The position numbers and the translations under genes were made by a program. From contig SCFE01000021.1 of the NCBI GenBank assembly GCA_004352715.1, positions 124,001-188,000 on the forward strand: DNA of 64,000 bases, written 5' to 3'. Source of the DNA: Hofstenia miamia. Taxonomy: Eukaryota; Xenacoelomorpha; Acoela. This document shows, piece after piece, positions 22,639-35,304 of this stretch. Every line of letters begins with the position of its first letter. Position 1 is the stretch's first letter. Below the pieces are notes generated by a model that saw only the letters and a program-made list of their open reading frames with translations, was not told where the DNA came from and ran no database searches.

Positions 22639-25600
22639 GTAAGTATTTTATTTATGATGTATTGTATTCAGCCAATGAATATTCTTACCATATAAAGAAA
22701 CATGTTAATTTGTTTGCTTTCACATGACCATGTTAGCCATTGCCATTTTTTGTGTTTCACCCTTTAACACTGAAAGTAAGTTTTATTTGAAGTTATTTTA
22801 TGTGTAAAATGTCTAATGACAAATTCAACGGTTTCATTCAAAAGATAAATTATAAAACTTTATAAACTTCATCCTGTCAATTCAAATTAACAAATGCATG
22901 TAAAGAATCCTGATAAATTTTTAATTCAATGGTTTATATGTACTGCTGTAGTCATGCATATGTGTAAACATAGTTCATAGTGTGAATCATGCACTGCGTA
23001 AAATTATAAATGTTTTTCGTGTAGGCAATTACGAAATTTATGTGTTCAGTTCTGAATAAACTTTTGCAGCATTTTATGAGATTTTGGATAAACAATAGTA
23101 ATGTTAGCAACATAATTCTCAATTTTGATGGATACAAATATTGATATTTCTGAGCTGGGGTAGAGCCTGTGCTCATAAAAATAAGCACATTGGTTTGTGC
23201 TTGCCCGCATCGTATCCCTTTATCCCGGAGCTAAATGTTATTTAACTAAAATATCTTGATGCGACAAGAAAACCTGCTAGTGCACATACCAACTATCAGT
23301 GTAGTTCCAAGGATAGTCATACTTAGTTCCCGTTTCCAGAAGAATTTTTATCTATTCATTGACAAATTGTTCATCAATGCAAATGACGATCATTGACAAC
23401 AAATCTGAAAATACTTTAAGTGATTTGCTGCTAATATTTTACTGTAATCACAATAGGACACTAGGCTGCTTGTATGGTCGTGTAAAATAAGTAATATACA
23501 TTAATTCAAATCAAACGATATGGAATGTATTCTGACTTTCAAAACTTTCGATTCTTACGTTACAATATTTGATGTGTATATCAATGTAATATCAGAAGGT
23601 GACAGTGTAATCATACAGTGAATATTTTATGTGCTGTTTTGTAATTTGTGTTGTATGTCTACATGAGGATTATTGTTTCACGATCTCACTATACGTAGAT
23701 ATTTATCAATTGATAGGTCTAATGTAGTTCAAATATGATTTTAAGAATTAAAATTTTCAAACAACGAAAGTTCATAGCCCGTATGTCACTCCTCCCTNNN
23801 NNNNNNNNNNNNNNNNNNNNNNNNNNNNNNNNNNNNNNNNNNNNNNNNNNNNNNNNNNNNNNNNNNNNNNNNNNNNNNNNNNNNNNNNNNNNNNNNNNNN
23901 NNNNNNNNNNNNNNNNNNNNNNNNNNNNNNNNNNNNNNNNNNNNNNNNNNNNNNNNNNNNNNNNNNNNNNNNNNNNNNNNNNNNNNNNNNNNNNNNNNNN
24001 NNNNNNNTGCGTACTATACAAGTGCGAGCCCTACCATAGTTTATGAGAGTGTTAAATACTTCAGCTTTCTATTAAAAAATAGTATTTTTTTCTAAGCAGA
24101 ATTAAAATTGATCATAATTATTAAATTCAATTTTAATTTGATTAAATATTTAATTACCATAATTTAGAAATATAACGATATTCTTTATGTAAATCGTTCC
24201 TCGTTTTACAATGGATATTATTTTATATTTACTTATAATGATATTTGTTACGAGGCATGATGTGTTGACTCATTAGTTGTTTATTATCTTTATGTAAATG
24301 CCTTTCTCCCATTACTTGTCAATAACCTTATCTTCATTGAAATTTGCAGGCAGCAAAGAAAAGAAAATTAGATAAGCCACCCTCGTCCTCACTTCCTTTA
24401 ATAGGTGCTACTTGGAAAAAAGCGCTCCATGCGGAATTTGACAAAGACTACTATAAAAAGGTAAAGTTTATTCACGAGTGAGTGTTGCTAATATGATCTT
24501 TTAGTTAATCAAGTTTGTTGAAGATCAACGAAAAAATGCAACGGTTTTTCCAAAACCAGAAGATGTATACAGTTGGTCGAACTATTGTACCATTGATGAG
24601 GTGAGTTTGCAGAAGTTCATAACTAAACGGTTGTTAATTAGATTTGAATTGTATCTAATCTATAGTAATGTTTTAATGATTATCTATCGAGACGTACTAT
24701 TAAGTTGCATTAAGATTTGGAGTCATTTATCATTGGAAATAAGAATTAAACCGTTATCAGTATAAATGCGTGATAGCAAAAAATGTAACTAAATATTTAA
24801 AACTGTATTCCCTTTTCGAAAAATTTAAAATTGAGAAACAATGTTTTATACGGATAGTCTTTGCTAAATAATAAGCAATAGCATTAGCAATAATTTTAAA
24901 TAATTAATTCTCTTTACATACACGTTTAATATTTAGTTGAAAATGAAATTTCGCATTAACTTAACGAAATATATTTATTAGTACATTGTTCAGAATGTTT
25001 ATTAAACAGCATTTTTTAAGGTTAAAGTTGTAATCCTTGGTCAAGATCCATATCATGATGTAGGACAAGCTCATGGTTTGTTAATTGAAATTGTACAAAT
25101 GCTTATCATGGTTTAGGCCTTTGCTTCAGCGTACAAAAGGGTATTGTTAAGCCTCCTAGTCTCGTTAATATATACAAAGAATTGAAAAAAGAATATTCGA
25201 ATTTTGAAGTTCCGTCGCATGGAAACCTTTCTGGATGGGCTAAGCAAGGTTAGCTGGAAATTTTCTCAATTAATATTTACTTAAATTGAATTCAATTCAC
25301 GATTTGAGAGACTAAGACTCTAACGTTGATCGTGATATCAATATTGAGATAATGAAATATTAAAAAGGAACTTAAAAGCTAAAAATTAATTTGGAAATCA
25401 GCTTTAACTCATCTTTCAGCTAGTTTACGCACGTCTTATCTCTTCGTCAATTTGAAAAATTAGATCGAAATTTCCGCTAAGAGCCTCATTGAAGCTGTCT
25501 TGCTTAACTTGATATAAATATATTCCTCAGTTGTAAACTGGAAATCAAAGGTTACGGTATTCATGTGACGGAATTTAATTTACCTAATTAGTTTACTTAA

Positions 25601-26504
25601 TGATGGAAATACAAACGTGGGTTTGTGAATTACTTAAATTGGATCAAGATGAATATGAAAAGGGAAACTTTTGTGACCTACAGAGATTCTAAAATGGATG
25701 TTTCTCCAACCAAAATGCAGGGGCATTTGTCGCAAACTGGTTATAAATTTCTAACTGCTCAAACAGAGTATGTCGCTTCATTTTTGGAAAAAAATTGGAA
25801 ACTTTTGATATTTATAACCATGAACTTACCTCTGCTATCAATGAGCAATTTATATATTCTGCATATAAATGTAACATTGTCCAGGTGACTGATGCATGTA
25901 TATATGTATATATATATATGTGTGTGTATTTATATATATATATACATAAAAGTATATATGTGTATATATATGTATATATGTATGTATATAAAGTCAAACC
26001 TCAATTTGGCGCACCTCCTCAAGACCGTAACACCGAGTGCAATATTGTTGCTAAAATTATCAGTTAGTTTAACTTCATCATGATTTCCATCCTAAAAATA
26101 TAATTGCGATTACTGTAGTCTGCTTGTTTGTTATTAAAGTGCATTTAATCCATATTTCATTCATTTCTTCAAGTGTTCCTTCAAGATCATTATTGATTGA
26201 AGTCTCACAACCTGTTTAAATCAACTGTTTTTTGCAATGTTTTTTTAAATGTTTTTTTTAAAATTATTATAAAACTTTATCATCCATTTGTACTTTCATA
26301 ACCGATTTTCTACCGTAAAAACCTTACGCTTTGTTTACGCGTATGCGTCGAAAATAAATGTTGATAAGTTTATCATAATTCAATGTTTGCTGCTATATGT
26401 ATTTTCAGAAAAAATTTTGTACCTTGAAATTATGCCTTAACACATAATGAAATTGTCATAATTGAACGAATTGAGAGACGTGCATTTAAAATCATAAGAC
26501 TGTC

Positions 26505-26541
<37 letters not shown>

Positions 26542-29129
26542 CGATACCAGTGNNNNNNNNNNNNNNNNNNNNNNNNNNNNNNNNNNNNNNNNNNNNNNNN
26601 NNNNNNNNNNNNNNNNNNNNNNNNNNNNNNNNNNNNNNNNNNNNNNNNNNNNNNNNNNNNNNNNNNNNNNNNNNNNNNNNNNNNNNNNNNNNNNNNNNNN
26701 NNNNNNNNNNNNNNNNNNNNNNNNNNNNNNNNNNNNNNNNNNNNNNNNNNNNNNNNNNNNNNNNNNNNNNNNNNNNNNNNNNNNNNNNNNNNNNNNNNNN
26801 NNNNTATATATATATAGCGATACCAGTGGCATATATCGATTATTTGATATCGTCGAATTGTAACATTGTTTGTCTATGATTGTAACTTAACGACTAATGT
26901 ATTCCCCGCGTCACTAAATATTAATGAGCACGTTAGCAGTCACATTATTTCATGTCATCGCGGTTTGACAATGAACAAAGAACAATGGATTAATTTGAAA
27001 TTCCTTGTGAAATTTGGAAAGACTGCATCAGAGAGTCTGAACCTGTTGCAGCAAGATTATGGAGATGATGCGATGTCCCGAACACGTGTCTTTGAATGAC
27101 ACAAGTGGTTTGCGAGCGGGCGAGAGGATGTGGAGGATGACCCGAAGTTGATCAGAACAGACGAAAACATCAACAAAGTGAATCAGCTGGTTTGAAGTGA
27201 TCGCAGGCTGACAGTGCGGATAATGGCAGAGATACTCAATGTAAACTGAGAGGCTGTTCGACGCATTTTGGTCGAGGATCTGACAATGCGAAAGTTGTGT
27301 GCCAAAATGGTTCCAAAGGTTTTGTCGGAGGACCAAAAGAAACGCAGGGTTAATGTTTGCCACGACTGGTTGTAAACAATCACAGATGATCCTGAGTTCC
27401 TTGATTGAGTCATCACAGGAGACGAGACATGGGTCTTCTAGTAAGATCTAGAGAAAAAGAGGCAGAGTTGCCAGTGGAAAGTCTCAATCATCACCGAGAC
27501 CCAAGAAGGCGCTCATATCCAAGTCAAGAATCAAAGTGATGCTATTCGCCATTTTTTACCGTCATGCAGTGGTCCATCATGAGTTCGTTCCTCAAGGCCA
27601 GGTCGTGAACCAACATTTTTACCAGCAAGTTCTCAATCGGCTTTAGAACAGGGTTTGGCACTGCCACCGGCAACTGTGGTCGACCAGTTCATGGTTCCTT
27701 CACCATGGTATTGCACCAGCACACACTGCTCTTAGTGTAAGAGAGCTTTTGTCGAAAAGCAAGTTCCAGCCCTCGATCAGCCACCTTACTCTCCGGATCT
27801 CGCTCCGTGCGACTTTTGGCTGTTCCCCAAAATTAAAAGTGTCCTTAAAGGAAAACACTTTCAATCTGTGGAAGAGATTCAGGCCGCTGTGACCAGGTAG
27901 TTGAGAAGCCTCAAAGAAAATGACTTTGCTCACTGTTTTAGCAGATGGTAGACACGAATGCAAAGATGCATAGATTCAGAGGGGGGTGCTTTGAAGGTAT
28001 CCATGCTTGATTTGTTATTATGTTCTATAATATAACTTATAATTTGGAAGTCCCGTTTCTTTTTTGTCACACCTCGTATATCTATATATATATATNNNNN
28101 NNNNNNNNNNNTTGATTTCATTTGAGGATTTCAATAGCGCATGGTTGCGTTTACATCTGTTCCTCATGCTGATTTCCTTTGACGATTTCAATAGCGCACG
28201 GTCGCGTTTACATCTGTTCCTCATGTTGATTTCCTTTGACGATTTCAATAGCGCACAGTCGCGTTTACATCTGTTCCTCATGTTGATTTCATTTGACGAT
28301 TTCAATAGCGCACAGTTGTGTTTACATCTGTTCCTCACGTCTTATCTCTTCGTCAATTCGAAAAATTAGATCGAAATTTCCGCTAAGAGCCTCATTGAGG
28401 CTGTCTTGCTTAACTTGATATAAATATATTCCTCAGTTGTAAACTGGAAATCAAAGGTGACGGTATACATGTGACGGAATTTAATTTACCTATTTCTTCA
28501 TAATTGTCTTTCGGTTTTCTTATTGAAAATTAATTTAATCAAAAAAATATTGTTTATAGTCAAATAAATCAGTTGTATACTGTGAATGTATGTGTCAGTT
28601 GTATGATACCGAATTTATATTAAGTCACCTGTAGAGTGGATATACATTACTATATATTATCTCAATTTTGTGTAACTAGTGGGTACAGGCATTTAGGCAT
28701 TAATAGTGACAAGTTATGATTTGAATTATTGTTAAATTTAGAATGTTTGCAACTTTGCAAAGCTTAGCCTCTCTCTAGCAAGCATACGTGAAAGGAACCA
28801 GTAATGTACGCAATTCGATATTAGTTTACTTAATGATGGAAATATAAACGTGGGTTTGTGAATTACTTAAATTGGATCAAGATGAATATGAAAAGGGAAA
28901 CTTTTTGTGACCTACAGAGATTCTAAAATGGATGTTTCTCCAACCAAAATGCAAGGTCATTTATCGCAAACTAGTTATAAATTTCTAACTGCTCAAACAG
29001 AGTATGTCGCTTCATTTTTGGAAAAAAATTGGAAACTTTTGATATTTATAACAAGGAACTTAACTCTGCTATCAATGAGCAATGTATATATTCTGCATAT
29101 AAATGTAACATTGTCCAGGTGACTGATGC

Positions 29130-29186
<57 letters not shown>

Positions 29187-29894
29187 TATATATGTTAAAG
29201 ATGGATGTAACAAACTCTAACATAAAATTAACGGGAATGTAGGAGCACCTCAAGGAGGATCACTGTCTGGTATGTTATTCACATACCTTACAAATCTGTA
29301 ATGAGCAAATCACATATCCTACAAAATCAAAAATTATAAAATATTCTGATGGCACATGCATCATAGGAGAAATTTCAGTTTCATCTTGGGAAAGTGATTA
29401 TATTTGTTTCACACATAATCTTGCCGATATAGATCGATTATCTAAACAAAGTAATCTCATTATAAATGAAAACAAATCTGCGATTCTATGTTTTAGCCAT
29501 TTGAACGTTAAAAACCCAAAATTGCTATCAATTGTTAATAACAAAACACGTTGCAAAAATGGAATCAAATGAAATATCTTGGTGTAATGCTAAACAAGAT
29601 TGTAATAATCGTGTAGAAGCGGTTATAAAGAAAGCATATAGGTATCAATGTCATTTTTCATTGAATACCGATCCTTTAGTAAAAAGTGGAAAATTTTTCA
29701 GATGGCCGTATTACCTATATACAGATATGATTCTGCTTCATGGTCAATAAATATCACAGAAAGAAACAGAAAAGATCTTAAAAACCTATAAAATTGTTTG
29801 CTAAATTAACAAAATTAGAAAAGATGGATCTTGTACAATCTATTAACAACGCTCATTATGGATTATTGAAGAAATATACAAACAAACTATATGA

Positions 29895-29945
<51 letters not shown>

Positions 29946-32900
29946 ATCAGTCACCTGTTCAAATCTAAGCAATCACATTTATATGCAGAATATATAAATT
30001 GCTCATTGATATCAGAGTTAAGTTCCTTGTAATAAATATCCAAAGTTTTCCTATTTCTTTTTCCAAAAATTAAGCAACAGACTCTTTTTGAACAATTAGA
30101 AATTACTAACCAGTTTGCGTCAGATGACCTCATACGTATCTAAATTAATTTGAAAAACGTTTATACTAGAATTCATTTATTAGTAAATAGGGATATCCAT
30201 GCTTATTACTAAAGATCGCATTTCAATCTAATTATAAAATAGTAAATTTTTATATAAATTATGAATAAAATTCTCTAGAACTTGATAAATGGTGTTAAAA
30301 ATTTGTTCAAAATACGTATTGCTATTAAGAATCATTCCCAATAGAACACATAGTCAGAACGTTTATTTGTAAGTTTGTTTAGATTCAAATTAATGCATAA
30401 TTTGTCTAGAAATTATTCGAGCCCTGTCAAAACCATATGCACTATTTGATTCTTCTGATATTAGACGAATGTATCTTTCCACCGCTTGTGAGTAGCAAGG
30501 TAATTCAAGGTCTTTCAAAGGATCTTTTATTGTTTTGAGTAATTTTTTCACTACTGCTTAGTGATCTCAGCAATTGGCGGGAACATAATCGGAACTTCAT
30601 CCCAATTAATCATTTCATAATATATTTCTGCATTCCAATTTATATTAGGAATAATATATTTCGGTATATTTTCACTGTTGTATTTTTTAGAAATTTGAAT
30701 TCTCTCTACATCAGTTTTTCTGACTATTTAGGAGTTAACAGCATGCATTGCAAATAAAATAGGCTCTGGATGAGCATAGAAAGCATTTCGTTGTTTTGCT
30801 TCTCGTAATGTGAACAAATTTTTAGAGCCATTATATTTTTGAAAATCTTTCTTAATGGTGAACCATGTAGTCGCGTAGCACTTTACTACATAGAAAGTAA
30901 GCATTAATAACTCATGACTTGAATGTACCTTTGATTCATATAATCTGCAAGTTCGAATAGCAAGTGTTATCCATCTAGAATGAACCATCTCCTCGATATT
31001 TTGAAACTTTAAATTGTTTCCAGTGTTCAATGGCTTTTACAATCTTGTATAGATATTTTTTATCCCAACTCAGATTATCCAAGATATCAATGTTCAGGCA
31101 TAATATCTAGACATTTAATTTGTTGAAACTTTGCCACAGGTAATCCTTCGCAAGATTTTAGTTCATCATTTAGTAGACTCTCAAATGTTGCACTTTCCTG
31201 TTGTTTTGCCAACCATAATTTGAACTAAATGGCGAAGAGGTAATTCATTGAGGTGTAGTTATCATATGCACCACTGCAGATTTTTGTTCAAATGTAGCTC
31301 AATATTTCTTATAATTCCATTGCGCCTACCGGTGTTTACAATAGTGGTATCACAACCAATGGCACAAATACTAGCTGATGCTCCACTTTCATCAATCAGT
31401 TTAGTTATTAGTGCTGCAAAAGCTACAGAGGTAGAATTTCTTGCAGTCAAATGTGTAACATATTTAGTACCTGATTCAGATATTATCACAGCATGATCTT
31501 CTTGGCGACTGCTACCATACTGCTTTCCCGTTTTATCATCACGATATAATGTTTTGTCCTTTCTTCCATTGAAGTACAATCCCAAAAATTTTTCTTTTCT
31601 TCGCTTGTATCCTTACTTCGTTGCATCCGAACTTTCATTCTTGCTCTTGCGACTTTCTGAGGATCAATAATCTGGCTGGTATCATCATCGTTTACCATAG
31701 TATAATCTTTTAGAGTAGCTGTACATATTGCTACTGCTGCTCGATTGGAAATACAATAACGGTCTGCCTGAATTGCAAGATTTTGAATGGAGTAGTGTTT
31801 TTAATCTTAGTTGAAATCGCACGTTCAGATTAAATACCATAACTGCTAGTGTCATTCTTAAATTCATATTCGGAATTAAATTCGTTTCTATGCATATGTT
31901 CAGAATCACTAACAATTGCTTCTGATCCAAGCATCTTATATCTGTAATCTGTTTCTTCAAAGATCGTTTGGGCATTTAGGAGCTTCTGCATGTTCCTTCG
32001 GGTTTCTCGAACATCAACTTGACCAATAAACATTAAACTTTCATTGCGCTGATAAAGTAAAAATTTTCTTTCCTTGCATGGAATTTTCTTATCAGATGGG
32101 CGACTGCACCGTTTAATAATTATACAATGACATTTGCAAACATCAAAAACTTTATCAAGTGATTTATTAAATATCACTTTGATATGTGTTCTTTGAAGTT
32201 TCCATAAGTCTCAAGATCCTTCTCGCAGTAAACTGCTGACTCATATTAGGAATACTAGCTTTTTCCTAAACCTCTAAAATTTCCTTTGCTGCTGTTTTAT
32301 CAAATTGCTGACAACTCCTATGTTTGTTTTTTAAATAGTTCATTAATTTGCCCACGTCTCTGCTTGTCGGTCGTTGAGTAAAAAATAATTCGCTGGCCGC
32401 ACAAAAACTGAAATCCATTAAGATGATCTGAGTTCATTCATTTTTAAAATGAGCTAAATTATTTAATTTTCAGCAAGTTCTGAAATTTAAAATGTTTAAT
32501 AGAACAGTAAGTTTTTGAAATTAAACTATTAAATTAACTATACTATAATTCCAAAGAAAATCGATTCGGTTTTGCTAGACATTCAACCATGAATATATTC
32601 AGCTTAGGTATCTAAAATGATGTAATAAGAAATAACTTTTCCTACAAACAACTTAGAAATATATAAAATGGTTGAAAGTGAAAATCGCAACATTTATCAA
32701 TCTGCAAGAGAAAAATAAATGCAATATATGGAATCTACATGTCAAAGTTAACAATATGTGCATTGTTGGGAATTTTTAATGTTCAGAACGGCACACCCTA
32801 ATATATATATATATATATATATATATTTTTGAGACCGTTTATTTCATGATTTTGTTGAAATGATAAAGACTGTCTAAAATCGAACTACAGAGCAAGAAAG

Positions 32901-35248
32901 TTGAAAGGTAGAAGATGCTTTGAAGCTGGACAATTGTAGAAATATGACACAATTACCACTTTAATACCTAATTTCAATGTTTATTTATATTTAAAAGTAT
33001 ATCACACATATAAGTAACCATTTATATCATTCGTGAATTAGATTTTGCACCTTTAATTGAAAAACCATGAAATGCAACTGACTGAAACGCAAAGAATTTA
33101 AAAAATTGTTAGTGAATTCGTAGAGCCTTTAGTGAATAATTTCTTGAAATTGGTTTAGAAACTAGGAAATCAAGAAAAAATGAAAGATTTTGTATAAAGT
33201 ATTCATTTTCACAAAGTTTGTAATAAACTTTTTCATTCAACTTCCTACAAAAAACTACTATTTTTTATAATATGAAACTGGCACTCAAAATATCTCAATT
33301 TGAATTTGGTAACATTTTCTTGAATTTGAAATCGTACTACAAACTAACACTTGATTGATATGGTAATCTATTTTAATTATTAGGAGTTCTGTTGCTTAAT
33401 GCCGTCTTGACAGTTCAAGCACACAAGGCAAACTCTCATAAAGATAAAGGCTGGGAGAAATTTACTGATGCCATTATCAAAGTTCTTAATGAAGATTACA
33501 AACATATCGTTTTTATTCTTTGGGGTAAATCAGCTGAAAAGAAAGCTAAATCTATTGATCAAGTAAGTAATTTATTTACCGCCTGCTACGCTGTTCAATT
33601 GTGCAGCAATGTACTCAGGCATCGGTCTTGCTCTCCGAAATATCTTCGTGACTCTAGCCATATGTTTTAGCTAGATTATTAGTTTGCAGAAGTTTTATTT
33701 TGAAATTCAGAAAGAACCATTAATCCAATGTTAACTTGCCCAGTGAAATTCTTAATGAAATATTTACAAATGGTTTCATTTTTTCGCTTGTTCAACATTT
33801 AAATGACAACAAACTAATGTGCAATATCACGATTTAAAGTGTAAAAATTATATAATTATAGTATCGTAATGATTACCGAACTCTGATACAAAATTGGGGA
33901 GATGGCATTTGAATAGCATTGGTTAAAATAAAATATATCTTGTTTATTAATATTATTGAATAAGTTGAATCAAATAAACATTTCAATTCTTAGAATTATG
34001 TGTGATATATTGTATGCAATAAAGAATATGCGTAATTATTTGATTTCATTATGAGGAGAGGGGGGATTGGCATGAATGATTAACACGGATGGATTTGTTT
34101 ACATCTGTTCCTCATGTTGATTTCATTTGACGATTTCAATAGCGCATGGTCGCGTTTACATCTGTTCCTCATGTTGATTTCATTTGACGATTTCAATAGC
34201 GCATGGTCGCGTTTACATCTGTTCCTCATGTTGATTTCATTTGACGATTTCAATAGCGCATGGTTGCGTTTACATCTGTTCCTCATGCTGATTTCATTTG
34301 ACGATTTCAATAGCGCACAGTTGCGTTTACATCTGTTCCTCATGTTGATTTCCTTTGACGATTTCAATAGCGCACAGTCGCGTTTACATCTGTTCCTCAT
34401 GTTGATTTCATTTGACGATTTCAATAGCGCACAGTTGTGTTTACATCTGTTCCTCACGTCTTATCTCTTCGTCAATTCGAAAAATTAGATCGAAATTTCC
34501 GCTAAGAGCCTCATTGAGGCTGTCTTGCTTAACTTGATATAAATATATTCCTCAGTTGTAAACTGGAAATCAAAGGTGACGGTATACATGTGACGGAATT
34601 TAATTTACCTATTTCTTCATAATTGTCTTTCGGTTTTCTTATTGAAAATTAATTTAATCAAAAAAATATTGTTTATAGTCAAATAAATCAGTTGTATACT
34701 GTGAATGTATGTGTCTGTTGTATGATACCGAATTTATATTAAGTCACCTGTAGAGTGGATATACATTACTATATATTATCTCAATTTTGTGTAACTAGTG
34801 GGTACAGGCATTTAGGCATTAATAGTGACAAGTTATGATTTGAATTATTGTTAAATTTAGAATGTTTGCAACTTTGCAAAGCTTAGCCTCTCTCTAGCAA
34901 GCATACGTGAAAGGAACCAGTAATGTACGCAATTCGATATTAGTTTACTTAATGATGGAAATATAAACGTGGGTTTGTGAATTACTTAAATTGGATCAAG
35001 ATGAATATGAAAAGGGAAACTTTTTGTGACCTACAGAGATTCTAAAATGGATGTTTCTCCAACCAAAATGCAAGGTCATTTATCGCAAACTAGTTATAAA
35101 TTTCTAACTGCTCAAACAGAGTATGTCGCTTCATTTTTGGAAAAAAATTGGAAACTTTTGATATTTATAACAAGGAACTTAACTCTGCTATCAATGAGCA
35201 ATGTATATATTCTGCATATAAATGTAACATTGTCCAGGTGACTGATGC

Positions 35249-35304
<56 letters not shown>

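Larger units (their letters stand above)
28945..30133. repeat. Inverted-repeat structure with inner TA arrays
   Basis: The left arm 28945-29130 and the reverse complement of 29943-30133 are alike over about 190 bp (roughly 80 percent by eye), both ending in caggtgactgatg next to a TA array. The order is arm, TA, RT remnant, TA, arm. Transcribed, the arms could form a long hairpin. Confidence 0.7.
28339..30985 (+). repeat. Long intron repeat, copy 1 (pair of 34458-37102)
   Basis: Aligns with 34458-37102 with only scattered single-base differences at an offset of 6119, changing to 6117 after a replaced patch. It holds LINE-like RT remnants on + and the C-terminal part of a family X gene on -. 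At 29894-29997 it carries a TA array and an inverted repeat arm, where the partner copy has unbroken coding-like sequence at 36013-36115. The pair flanks UNG exon 6. Confidence 0.9.

Noticed and set aside
25795-26083. Tyr/Ile-rich frames on both strands
   Set aside because: They arise from the TATATG microsatellite and start in a duplicated non-coding block.
28018-28369. Cys/Arg-rich repeat protein on the minus strand
   Set aside because: It is explained by the 57-bp unit being a multiple of three; the N-run and TA sequence at one end argue against a gene.
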